Shown piece by piece: positions 8,556 through 15,797 of a stretch of 46,418 nt of DNA. Every line of letters starts with the position of its first letter. Within the stretch, counting starts at the first letter, position 1. The notes beneath the pieces were generated by a model. That model saw only the letters and a list, made by a program, of their open reading frames with translations, did no database searches and was not told where the DNA came from. The stretch covers positions 1 through 46,418 of the forward strand of contig JADZAE010000024.1 of NCBI GenBank assembly GCA_020852715.1, read 5' to 3'. The position numbers and the translations under genes were made by a program. Source of the stretch: Deltaproteobacteria bacterium (GTDB taxonomy: Bacteria > Bdellovibrionota_C > UBA2361 > SZUA-149 > JADZAE01).

Positions 8556-9211
8556 TGAAACGCGTTAATGGCTTAGTCTTAAGTTTGTTTTTATTGTTGT
8601 CTTTGGGGTTATTTATTGTCGGTTGTAATGTCGGAATAGATCGTGAGAATAATAGTTCCGATAGCGAGGGAGATCCGGCGCAAGCTGAGCTGCATGTTTC
8701 TCCGTCGGCCATTGATAGTGGTGACCGAATGACAATTGACGTTGTAATTAGTGAGTTTACGACCAAATACGTTGCCCTCAAGATTCGTCTCCCTAAGGGG
8801 TTAACCTATATTTTGGACTCTTCAACGCTTACAGTAAACGGGACAATACTTGATGCCGGACCGCGAAATGATGATTTAGCGGGTGACTATCGATACTTGG
8901 TTTACTATTTTGATGAAGATGATTTCCTACCTGCTGAGCAGGGTGTTTTGACGCTGCTGATGGAAGGGGAAAGTGATGTCGCGCAGGGGAAAGTAGAAGT
9001 CGATATCGACTTTGACGACCAGGAGTTCGATAATGACTCAGAGTTTAATGCCTCAGACCCGCAGTTCGATCCTCAGGTGGAGGTGGATATTAGGGTGGGG
9101 AATGCTTCGAGTGGCAGTAATTCCTCAGGATCAGCATCTACTTCCAGCTCAACTACCAGTTCATCGAGCAGCTCGGCGGATAGCAGCTCAAGTGAATCTT
9201 CTAGCAGCTAA
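8555..9211 (+). CDS. Lipoprotein with cohesin-like beta domain and serine-rich tail
   Basis: 218 aa. The signal peptide ends in FIVGC, giving a lipidated Cys24. An acidic linker (SSDSEGDPAQ) follows, then about residues 43-175 form a predicted beta domain (LHVSPSAIDSGDRMTIDVVI, FTTKYVALKIRLPKGLTYI, GVLTLLMEGE). The PS-x-x-x-x-GD start and the LPxGLxY strand recall cohesin-like or DUF11-like sandwich domains, but I cannot name the family. The last 35 residues are almost all Ser with a few Thr, Gly, Ala and Glu, a low-complexity tail of the kind often glycosylated or used as a spacer. It starts inside the stop of the pyrophosphorylase gene and leads three membrane-protein genes. Confidence 0.65.
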   Translation: MKRVNGLVLSLFLLLSLGLFIVGCNVGIDRENNSSDSEGDPAQAELHVSPSAIDSGDRMTIDVVISEFTTKYVALKIRLPKGLTYILDSSTLTVNGTILDAGPRNDDLAGDYRYLVYYFDEDDFLPAEQGVLTLLMEGESDVAQGKVEVDIDFDDQEFDNDSEFNASDPQFDPQVEVDIRVGNASSGSNSSGSASTSSSTTSSSSSSADSSSSESSSS

Positions 9212-9228
9212 GCAATTGCGGAGTGCTT

Positions 9229-9681
9229 GTGGGAGCGAGGCGCTTTAGTATAGACTTCCCGTTCTTAACCGGGTGTGTGGCAGTTGTAACCGTTGTTTTG
9301 CTGGCCATTGTTGCCTTGGAGGATTTCTCCGCTGCTGCCGCTGATCGTAACGCTAAATGGGAATTCCAAAAACTCGTCGATGCTCTGGCTGAGCATCCGA
9401 GCATCGCTAATCAGTTATTCTTTGCCGGTAATAAACCCGATAATTTACCCCCATGGTTGGCTGATTTTAGCCTGCAAAAAAATGTGCGTCTTAATTATTT
9501 CTTGAGACTTGGTGATGACGACAAAGAGAAAATAACCGCTCTGGAAGTGGAATCCAGATACGGGAAAAAATCATACCGCTATTGGGCATATGGCGGCAGG
9601 AGATATATACAGGAGATTGCTAAGCGCACGGCAGTTGAGGCGGAGGATTATCGATATTTGCTTGAGCATTTATTAGATTAG
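9229..9681 (+). CDS. Single-pass membrane protein of unknown function
   Basis: About 150 aa. The GTG at 9229 is preferred because GGAG ends 5 bases before it; another GTG two codons upstream overlaps that GGAG. A short basic N-terminus (MGARRFS) is followed by one membrane segment (about 12-32, LTGCVAVVTVVLLAIVAL) and then a soluble, probably periplasmic part with LVDALAEHPSIANQLFF and a charged stretch ending YRYLLEHLLD. Type IV prepilin motifs are absent (no Gly-Phe...Glu). It lies 17 bp after the lipoprotein gene and 15 bp before the next membrane protein, so a shared operon is likely. I do not recognise the family. Confidence 0.65.
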   Translation: MGARRFSIDFPFLTGCVAVVTVVLLAIVALEDFSAAAADRNAKWEFQKLVDALAEHPSIANQLFFAGNKPDNLPPWLADFSLQKNVRLNYFLRLGDDDKEKITALEVESRYGKKSYRYWAYGGRRYIQEIAKRTAVEAEDYRYLLEHLLD

Positions 9682-9696
9682 AGAAGAAGAGTTAAA

Positions 9697-10131
9697 ATGA
9701 AACGACGTGGTTTTAATCGTGCACTATTTAAAAAAGGGATAGCGCCGCGAACGGTGAAGGAAAGAGAGGGGTTTTATTTGCTGCGCTTATTGTGGCAGCG
9801 CTATGGTATGTACGTTCTATTTGTGATCCTTTGTGCATTAAACTTTTATTACTATTTTGTGCTGAGCCGTGAGATTACAGACAACCAATTTGACGTGGCG
9901 GCAGCTGATCAGGAATTGATTAGTAAATATTACGATCAGAAAGAAAGCTTGGTGCCGATATTACAAATTCTTTCAGCCACAAAGTATATAAGGCAGGGTA
10001 AGAAAGAAAAGTTTATGGAACAATACGTGACCGCTAGAAATAATGCATTGCTGGCGCATACAGCCTTTTTTCTGCCGGAGTCAGGTAATCTGGAGGCAAG
10101 TGGAGAAGGCCTATATTGGAGCGATAAATGA
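9697..10131 (+). CDS. Single-pass membrane protein of unknown function
   Basis: 144 aa. A basic cytoplasmic N-terminus of about 38 residues (MKRRGFNRALFKKG...) precedes one membrane helix (about 38-58, YGMYVLFVILCALNFYYYFVL). A mostly helical C-terminal part follows (ITDNQFDVAAADQELISKYYDQKE, LQILSATKYIRQGKKEKFMEQY). The topology is that of bitopic assembly proteins of pili or secretion systems, but no signature of PilN, PilO, GspL or GspM is visible. AGAAGAAGAG lies upstream as a Shine-Dalgarno sequence, and the stop overlaps the next gene by ATGA. Function unknown; grouped with its neighbours by spacing only. Confidence 0.65.
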   Translation: MKRRGFNRALFKKGIAPRTVKEREGFYLLRLLWQRYGMYVLFVILCALNFYYYFVLSREITDNQFDVAAADQELISKYYDQKESLVPILQILSATKYIRQGKKEKFMEQYVTARNNALLAHTAFFLPESGNLEASGEGLYWSDK

Positions 10132-10712
10132 GAATTAGGATCTTATTTAAGACCAGTCGCTGGGGGCTGTTTTCAACAGAGCTTTTTATTTTTACAGCCT
10201 TAATTGCTATTTCATATTGCATCTCCACGCATAAATTCGGGATTTGGTGGCTACCGACTAAGCCCATTTCCTGTGGGGATAATGCGCGTGATTTGAGAAG
10301 TAGATTAGAAGAATATGCTTTTAATTATGACAGCGAACACAACTATGCCGAAATTGAACAACGTCAGGAACGAAGCAACTACTTAAACTTAAGGCTAGAG
10401 GATGATTTAGATGGTAATAGTGTAAACAAGAAGGCAGATTACGAAAATCCTTATTCTAAGAAAAAATCAATTATCAATCTCGAAGGACTTCCTGATCGAC
10501 AAAAAAATCCGGCGGTGTTTATTACAAGTAACCCAACTTATGCTTACAGTTATCAACCTCAGGTGGGGGCAAATAATAAAACGCCTGTTTCCCTTTACCC
10601 GGATTTAGCCGGATCTATTGTCGTGTATATGAGAAAAGGGGCAAAAAAAATTGAGATATACTGGCTCGATGAAAATGGGCAAAAGGGGCTAAATTATTAT
10701 CGCTTGGGCTGA
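10128..10712 (+). CDS. Single-pass membrane protein of unknown function, last gene of the cluster
   Basis: 194 aa, starting within the stop of the preceding gene (ATGA overlap). After a short basic N-terminus comes a membrane helix (about 14-34, GLFSTELFIFTALIAISYCI). The long, probably periplasmic region has an acidic, Asn-rich stretch (EHNYAEIEQRQERSNYLNLRLEDDLDG) and a C-terminal beta-like part (PAVFITSNPTYAYSY, GSIVVYMRKGAKKIEIYWLDENGQKGLNYYRLG). That last segment looks like a small sandwich or pseudopilin-like sheet, but the N-terminus lacks a prepilin motif. It ends the 7134-10712 plus-strand gene string, and the family A repeat begins about 12 bp later. I do not recognise it. Confidence 0.65.
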   Translation: MRIRILFKTSRWGLFSTELFIFTALIAISYCISTHKFGIWWLPTKPISCGDNARDLRSRLEEYAFNYDSEHNYAEIEQRQERSNYLNLRLEDDLDGNSVNKKADYENPYSKKKSIINLEGLPDRQKNPAVFITSNPTYAYSYQPQVGANNKTPVSLYPDLAGSIVVYMRKGAKKIEIYWLDENGQKGLNYYRLG

Positions 10713-10724
10713 ATATAACATTTG

Positions 10725-11116
10725 CAAAAAGTAAATTAACTATTGAGCTGAAAAGCCTTCGGCTTTCTATCCTTGCCCTAAGCAAATGGATAAGCCTTCA
10801 CATGGTTAAAAATTGCAATTAAATAACGCTATTGTAAAAATACTAATGATTAATCTGACGTTTTCTAATCGGAAACGACTAAATATGTGAAGGCTTAGTT
10901 TCTACCCCCATGATTTTGCTTCGCAAAATCCGCCCCGATGGAGCTTAGTTTCATTTTGCCCATAAATAGGCCATCCATGGCTTAATTTATGGGCATTAAC
11001 GGAAGCGAATCGGGGTTTCGCTTCCGCGAAAAGCATCCTTGCTTTTCTTTATACCGCACGCAAAACTTAATTATTTAGTAATATACCGTTCAACTAACTT
11101 CTTGCGTACGGTATAC
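10725..11116 (+). repeat. Family A multi-hairpin intergenic repeat, copy 2 (full length, inverted relative to copy 1)
   Basis: About 390 bp. It reads almost base for base like the reverse complement of 241-625. In order: AAAAGCC-TTC-GGCTTT; AAGCCTTCAC ... GTGAAGGCTT enclosing a TAATCGGAAACGACTAA segment; GATTTTGC-TTC-GCAAAATC; GCCCATAAATAGG ... TTTATGGGC; GGAAGCGAA ... TTCGCTTCC; and ATACCGCACGCAA ... TTGCGTACGGTAT. Loops vary between copies while stems are kept. It fills the gap between the unknown membrane-protein operon and the 3' end of the Nudix gene, so it may also serve both as a terminator. About 50 bp beyond it shows only a small AATGAAG/ACTTCGTT hairpin. Confidence 0.9.
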
Positions 11117-11169
11117 GTCCAACGAGCTAATGAAGTTTTCACTTCGTTCCAAATTCATCAGCGAGGAGT

Positions 11170-11562
11170 TCATTCCAAGGTTGTGATGAGCAAGGTATCG
11201 ATAATATCTTCATCTATTGGCGCAAATTCAAACTCAATATGATCATTAATTTTTATCCATTTGGCGTCTTCGTGTTCGTGTAGTGCGATTTGCCCATGAG
11301 GGTAGGGGACACGATAGGCGTATAGTTCTATTTGGTTGTTTAGGCCGTGGTAATGGTATGTGCCTAAATATTCACCGATATCGGCTTGCTCTATTCCTAG
11401 TTCCTCTTGCAGCTCTCTTTTTAGGCAATCCTTCGGTGACTCTTCGGCCTCAATTTTACCACCGGGAAATTCCCATAGTCCGCCCAGGGTCTTATTTTGA
11501 GGACGCCTGCAAATAAGCACTTTTCCATTGCGTTCTAGAATTGCTGCTGTTACCTTCATCAT
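11170..11562 (-). CDS. MutT-like Nudix hydrolase (8-oxo-dGTP diphosphatase type)
   Basis: 130 aa from the ATG at 11562, which has AGGAG seven bases upstream; a second ATG follows directly, and the frame extends further upstream without support. The protein starts MMKVTAAILERNGKVLICRR like MutT. The complete Nudix box is present: GGKIEAEE at its start and KRELQEELGI at its end (GX5EX7REUXEEXGU), preceded by GLWEFPGG. MutT-type enzymes sanitise the nucleotide pool by hydrolysing 8-oxo-dGTP. Length matches E. coli MutT (129 aa). The C-terminus W-I-K-I-N-D and ...DEDIIDTLL is also usual. It stands alone between a repeat and a plus-strand gene. Confidence 0.9.
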   Translation of the reverse strand: MMKVTAAILERNGKVLICRRPQNKTLGGLWEFPGGKIEAEESPKDCLKRELQEELGIEQADIGEYLGTYHYHGLNNQIELYAYRVPYPHGQIALHEHEDAKWIKINDHIEFEFAPIDEDIIDTLLITTLE

Positions 11563-11635
11563 GTCTATACTCCTATACTTTTGTAGTATAACTTTAGTCG
11601 GTAATTTAAACAATTAATTATCAAGAGATATCTTT

Positions 11636-12028
11636 ATGGGATTGTTCTTAAGTTCGGCCTCTTATTACAAGAAGAAATATAGTATTGTACTTGATGTCAT
11701 TATAATTGTTCACTTTGTTGTCGCTAATGTTGTTTTGGCGGCAGGTTTTGTGCCGGCATTTTCCGAAAATTTCATCTGGCTCATAAATAATTTTCAAGAA
11801 TTTGGATACGAATGGCGAACATTTGCCACCAAGTATCCGGGTATAATGTTTGTTTATTATTATATTGATTATCCGATTTTTATTATTAATCCTTCGTGGT
11901 TCATGAGTAAACCCGGCAGCTTTTACTATACATTAGGGATGGCTGAGTTTTTAATCATGCTTTCTTCGCTAATCTACGGGTACGTTGCTTATTTCTTTGT
12001 ACGTTTGATAGCTCGTTTTGTGGATTAG
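11636..12028 (+). CDS. Small multi-pass membrane protein of unknown function
   Basis: 130 aa with about three hydrophobic segments: residues 16-40 (YSIVLDVIIIVHFVVANVVL), about 66-88 (YPGIMFVYYYIDYPIFIIN) and 100-126 (MAEFLIMLSSLIYGYVAYFF). It is rich in Phe and Tyr. AAGAGA about 9 bases before the ATG is a plausible Shine-Dalgarno sequence. The gene is divergent from the Nudix gene, with 73 bp between starts, and alone in its transcription unit. I recognise no family. Confidence 0.6.
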   Translation: MGLFLSSASYYKKKYSIVLDVIIIVHFVVANVVLAAGFVPAFSENFIWLINNFQEFGYEWRTFATKYPGIMFVYYYIDYPIFIINPSWFMSKPGSFYYTLGMAEFLIMLSSLIYGYVAYFFVRLIARFVD

Positions 12029-12116
12029 CTAACCATTTTTAGCCGATTGCCCCATTATCTCGAGGCAGGGCAGTGGTGAAATAAAAGAAAACCTTTACAG
12101 GAGTAGCTGTGATCTT

Positions 12117-12338
12117 TCATTCATCAGTGATATTTAACAAAGCCTTAGCCAACAAGGTTGAATCCACCTGATAAGTTCCGGCTTCAAGTTCGCGTTTAAT
12201 GCGCTCAACTTTTCTTGCTCTTTCAGCTAACCATTGTAGTTTTATTAACGAAGGATTTAAGTTTTCGTCTTTAGCTTTTAAAGGTTCGAAAACTTGCTTA
12301 ACTTCTTCTTCAACTTTAACGATTTTTAATTCGTCCAT
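12117..12338 (-). CDS. flgM: FlgM-like anti-sigma-28 factor
   Basis: 73 aa. The C-terminal half carries the FlgM pattern RARKVERIKRELEAGTYQVD followed by STLLAKALLNITDE, close to the family KV..LK.AI..GTYKVD...LA..LL. FlgM binds FliA (sigma-28) and blocks late flagellar transcription until it is exported through the hook-basal body. The short, charged, disordered-looking N-terminus fits. No other flagellar gene is in the window, though a chemotaxis receptor lies 1.7 kb away. A perfect TATAAT stands about 65 bp upstream on the same strand. The family match rests on about 35 residues, so a paralogous FlgM-domain protein cannot be excluded. Confidence 0.7.
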   Translation of the reverse strand: MDELKIVKVEEEVKQVFEPLKAKDENLNPSLIKLQWLAERARKVERIKRELEAGTYQVDSTLLAKALLNITDE

Positions 12339-12402
12339 ACATCACCAAACTGTAAATATACCATTCCCTAAAAGGGGCAATCCGATAAGCTAGTTTGACT
12401 AT

Positions 12403-12408
12403 ATTATA
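12403..12408 (-). promoter_or_regulatory. Candidate -10 box for the flgM-like gene
   Basis: The minus strand reads TATAAT here, within CTATAATATAG, about 65 bp upstream of the FlgM-like start. No good -35 hexamer lies 16-18 bp upstream (best is CTACAA), so the site is tentative. No sigma-28 box (TAAA-N15-GCCGATAA) was found next to it. Confidence 0.3.
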
Positions 12409-12568
12409 GTTACTGCCCCGACAACTTTGTAGCGGTTCTTATGCGCTCAGGGAGTAGCTACGGCAGCTTTTGTAAAAAACTTTAGCTTTTTGTAACAAAG
12501 ATGTGAAAAATATTTAACGCTTTGCCACGGCGCAAATTCTTCCTCGTATTACCAGGCACTTAGCTGAA

Positions 12569-12648
12569 TAGTAATCCCCTTCCTTAGGTTGCTGACGGGG
12601 TAGGACGCTTTGAGTAGTAACCCCCTTCCTGGATTCTAGGGTGGGGTA
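12569..12648. repeat. Two adjacent C-rich/G-rich hairpin units in an intergenic gap
   Basis: The units 12569-12604 and 12615-12648 share the pattern TAGTAA-(T/C)-CCCC-TTCCT ... GGGGTAG. Each can fold with CCCC against GGGG, and the second has five Cs. They stand 46 bp apart within the 408-bp gap between the FlgM-like gene and the 12747 gene. The rest of the gap holds a GTAGC/GCTAC dyad (near 12431-12461) and two direct AGCTTTT(T)GTAA words near 12470-12495. No gene is visible. Confidence 0.5.
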
Positions 12649-12746
12649 GATGGAAATTTTAAGCATCATATTAGTAATAAGCTGTCATAAGTAGTCATAG
12701 AAGGTTGGAATTAGACGCGCTCTCGTCTGGTAATGAAAGAGGAACA

Positions 12747-13634
12747 ATGGATAGGGTTAAGGAAGTGAAAAAGATAGAGAACAGATCTTTGAGGACATAT
12801 TTAAAAGCTGTGCCTAGAGATTTGATGTCCTCTAAACCGGAGATGGCAAAGCTGTCCTTTCCAAAATACAGCATGTTCGAGTCAGCTCTGGTTGCCGATA
12901 AGAAAAATAATGAAAATTTTTTGGATAAAATAAAATGTTTTATCGGGTCAAAAGCTTCGGTTGAAGCTTTGTCTAGTCTTTCTTTAATGCTTACTGCTGA
13001 GGCTGAAAAGAGGCGAGCAGACATTTATGAAGCGTGGCTGGATAAAACCATTGTAGCAGCGGCCGCGGAGAAAAAGTCGCCCTGGCAGCAGTTTGCTAAA
13101 ACGATGAAAAATAATTTACTTTATATGAACCCTACCACTCTAGGTCGCAAGCTGGTTGAATATCTTACTTTTAAAAAGAATGCGCGGTTGGATACTTCCA
13201 GTGATCGTCTTAATAATGTCATAAAGGAATTGAGCCAGGGCGATGATAGTATCGCTCAAGCTCTTACCGAGGCTGTGGAAATGGCCTTGAGATCAGCGAC
13301 CGGTGCCGAAACCAAACCAAGCTCATTAAGCAATGATATTGATAGCGGACCAACAGCAACATTGGTTTGCGCAAAAAAAGATCAAATTGTCCGCGAGAGA
13401 CAATTTGATAATCTAGAGGAACCAACTAAAGACACAATCTGGCGCGGAGTGACAATTCCTCCACGTGGCGCTTGGACTCAGAATTCTTCTGCGGCGTGGA
13501 CAAGAGTTGCTAAGATCGAGGAGGAAAAAGAGTTGAAACACTTGATAAATAGAATTTTGGCTAAACAAAATTTAAGCGGGATTGGCGCAGGATCGATTGT
13601 GAGGACCGCTGATTTAGCTATGGATGGAAATTAA
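12747..13634 (+). CDS. Soluble, charged protein of unknown function
   Basis: About 295 aa from the ATG at 12747, which has AGAGGA directly upstream; the frame continues 14 codons to a TTG without support. It is hydrophilic, with no signal peptide or membrane helix. The N-terminal half is Lys/Ser-rich and helical (FIGSKASVEALSSLSLMLTA, EKRRADIYEAWLDKTIVAA), the middle has LNNVIKELSQGDDSIAQAL, and the C-terminal part has TIWRGVTIPPRGAWTQNSSAAW. I recognise no domain. It ends 41 bp before a strong terminator and is a single-gene unit. Confidence 0.6.
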   Translation: MDRVKEVKKIENRSLRTYLKAVPRDLMSSKPEMAKLSFPKYSMFESALVADKKNNENFLDKIKCFIGSKASVEALSSLSLMLTAEAEKRRADIYEAWLDKTIVAAAAEKKSPWQQFAKTMKNNLLYMNPTTLGRKLVEYLTFKKNARLDTSSDRLNNVIKELSQGDDSIAQALTEAVEMALRSATGAETKPSSLSNDIDSGPTATLVCAKKDQIVRERQFDNLEEPTKDTIWRGVTIPPRGAWTQNSSAAWTRVAKIEEEKELKHLINRILAKQNLSGIGAGSIVRTADLAMDGN

Positions 13635-13674
13635 GTAAGCAAAATAATCGAGAAAATCTGATAAACCGACCCTT

Positions 13675-13713
13675 AACCGTAAAGTAGAAAGCCATTCTAG
13701 TTTACGGTTTTTT
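13675..13713 (+). terminator. Rho-independent terminator
   Basis: AACCGTAAA-GTAGAA pairs with TTCTAG-TTTACGGTT (about 15 pairs, loop AGCCA), followed by TTTTTTC. It lies 41 bp after the stop of the unknown 295-aa gene. The next 315 bp (13714-14028), up to the chemotaxis receptor, contain no gene that I can support and no recognised riboswitch. Confidence 0.9.
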
Positions 13714-14028
13714 CTTATGCCCATCCCATTTCTTCTTGGCTATCCTCATGTTTATCATTGCGGCTATCTCTAACGGCATAAACCCAAATTAAGAACTATA
13801 AATCCCATCCGGAGAAAGGTCTTTGTGCTTAAATAAGGCTAAAATATATTAGATAGAATTGCTTGCTCAGTGTGCCTCAGGAGTATGGTCGTAATTACCG
13901 CATGGGTGACAAAGAAAAATAGGTTCTGCCATTATGAAGCTTTGTTAGTTGCAAAATATGTAAATCTTTGCTGATCTTGTGGGCATCAAAGAAAGCATGA
14001 AAATTTTTAATTTTATATGGGATAGTTT

Positions 14029-15705
14029 ATGAAATTTACAACCAAGGTCCTTCTTCCTGTGGCTATTGCCTGCACTGTTTGTAGCACAGTTATAGTAATT
14101 GTTTCTGCTCTTAGTCTTCGTGATCAGGGAATAGAAGCTCTACGTGATAAGAGTTCTGCTATTTTATCAAGGGTGGAGGCGGCCAGAAGTTTTGTCGGCA
14201 ACCAAGGTTTTTTAGAGACCAAGATTAATGAACTGGTGGCAAAATATCCGAATAAATCAATTCCGGAAGAGGAGAAACAAAAATTATTAAATACAGTTCC
14301 CATTGTTGGCGCAATGACCGTGGGAGCAATGAATGCAGAAAAAGAGCATTATCAATTTCGTGTGGTAGCCGAAGATGCACGAAACCCGAAGAATACTCCG
14401 ACCGCTACAGAAAAGGAATTTTTAAAAAAATTTGAAGCTGATAGTAGCATCGCTCAGCTGGAGCATGTTGATACAGAGAGTAACTCTTTATGGGTGATGC
14501 GACCGAATAGAATTAAAAAATCGAATGGCTGCTTGGTTTGTCACGGTAATCCGGCCACTAGTCCCTGGGGCAATGGACTTGATATCTTAGGTATGCCGAT
14601 GGAGAATTGGAAAGAGAACACTATCCACGGTATGTTTAAGATTGTCTCCGATTTAACCCCGATGGATGAAAAAGTTAATGCCAGCAGCTTATCGCAATTT
14701 GGCTTGGCGCTTGTTATTTTACTATTATCCGCTGGATTGGCCATCCGTTCAGTAAAGAAACCTCTTTCTCTGGTCACGCATGTGGCTGAGACGTTAGATC
14801 AGGTAGGCAAAGGGGATCTCACGGTGCGGGCACAGGTCACTAGTGAAGATGAGATTGGGGCAATGGGTCATGCCCTAAATTCAGCGTTATCCACAATGCA
14901 AAAAACAGTACAAAGCATCGGTGAAAACTCCGTGACTCTTTCTTCGGCCGCTGAAGAAATGTCGGCGGTGAGCAGTCAGATAGATGCTAACGCCAGGTTA
15001 ACTTCGCAGGAGGCCGATGGCGTAAATAATACTGCTGCTCAGGTGAATTCCAATATTGATATGGTTGCTTCGTCGGCTGAAGAGATGTCCTCGACGATTC
15101 GTGAAATAGCCACCAATACAGCGGAAGCTGAACGCGTATCCAAAGAGGCAGTGCAGGCTGCTATGGTCACCAACGATATAGTGACCAAGCTTGGGGAAAG
15201 TAGCCACGAGATCGGCAATGTAATTAATTTGATTAATTCCGTAGCTGAACAAACTAACCTTTTGGCGCTCAATGCTACGATTGAAGCTGCGCGTGCCGGT
15301 GAGGCAGGGAAAGGTTTCGCTGTTGTAGCGAATGAAGTTAAAGAGCTGGCTAAGCAAACGGCGAAAGCCACTGAGGATATTGCTAATCGTGTTGAAACAA
15401 TACAGGGTGAAACATCAAAAGCGGTAGGTGCAATCAAAGAGATTACCGAGATTATAAATCAAATAAGCGGTATTTCTCATATTATCGCTAGTGCAGTGGA
15501 AGAGCAGTCAGTGACAACAAATGAAATATCGCGCAATGTGGTCGATGCTGCTCATGGTAGTGCTGATATCACCAAACGAATTGGCGAAGTGTCTCAAGCT
15601 GCTCAGATTACAACTAATGGGACTAATGATACCCGTGCCGCGGCGAGCGAACTAGCCAAAATGGCTGCCGAGTTAAAGGTATTGATTGGTAGATTCAAGT
15701 ACTAA
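14029..15705 (+). CDS. Methyl-accepting chemotaxis protein with a c-type haem (DUF3365/Tll0287-like) sensor domain
   Basis: 558 aa. Membrane helix 1 (about 6-28), periplasmic sensor (30-220), helix 2 (222-240), HAMP (241-292), then the cytoplasmic signalling domain. The sensor contains GCLVCHGNP, a CXXCH haem attachment site at C168-H172, and resembles the Tll0287/DUF3365 domain (E-F-L-K-K-F-E, W-V-M-R-P). The signalling tip is canonical ([38 protein letters not shown]). Known relatives sense redox state, gases or small ligands through the haem; here this is inference. GGGATAG gives the Shine-Dalgarno sequence. There is no CheW-binding pentapeptide tail. It stands alone, without che genes nearby. 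Confidence 0.92.
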   Translation: MKFTTKVLLPVAIACTVCSTVIVIVSALSLRDQGIEALRDKSSAILSRVEAARSFVGNQGFLETKINELVAKYPNKSIPEEEKQKLLNTVPIVGAMTVGAMNAEKEHYQFRVVAEDARNPKNTPTATEKEFLKKFEADSSIAQLEHVDTESNSLWVMRPNRIKKSNGCLVCHGNPATSPWGNGLDILGMPMENWKENTIHGMFKIVSDLTPMDEKVNASSLSQFGLALVILLLSAGLAIRSVKKPLSLVTHVAETLDQVGKGDLTVRAQVTSEDEIGAMGHALNSALSTMQKTVQSIGENSVTLSSAAEEMSAVSSQIDANARLTSQEADGVNNTAAQVNSNIDMVASSAEEMSSTIREIATNTAEAERVSKEAVQAAMVTNDIVTKLGESSHEIGNVINLINSVAEQTNLLALNATIEAARAGEAGKGFAVVANEVKELAKQTAKATEDIANRVETIQGETSKAVGAIKEITEIINQISGISHIIASAVEEQSVTTNEISRNVVDAAHGSADITKRIGEVSQAAQITTNGTNDTRAAASELAKMAAELKVLIGRFKY

Positions 15706-15797
15706 TTAATAGATGTCTCTCTCGGCAATGCTTTTGGGTAGAGCCGGGCTAGTTTTGTAATCAAGTAGCAAAAGCATATTTTTTGTTGTCCTAGAGA

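Noticed and set aside
9229..10712. Minor pilins or pseudopilins in the cluster after the pyrophosphorylase
   Set aside because: None has the G/FxxxE prepilin cleavage motif, so I left them as unknown membrane proteins.
241..11116. Family A copies as the ends of a 10-kb composite transposon
   Set aside because: The DNA between them holds core genes (hslV, hslU, sodB, pepP), and a third partial copy lies inside. Dispersed intergenic repeats are the simpler explanation, and no target duplication was seen.
10725..11116. CRISPR array
   Set aside because: The block consists of different hairpins, not regularly spaced identical direct repeats, and no cas gene is near.
12705..12746. Longer start of the unknown 295-aa gene at a TTG
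   Set aside because: The ATG at 12747 has AGAGGA directly upstream; the TTG has no ribosome-binding site.
13714..14028. Riboswitch (for example cyclic di-GMP) upstream of the chemotaxis receptor
   Set aside because: The conserved GEMM segments are not present; the stretch has no convincing structure.
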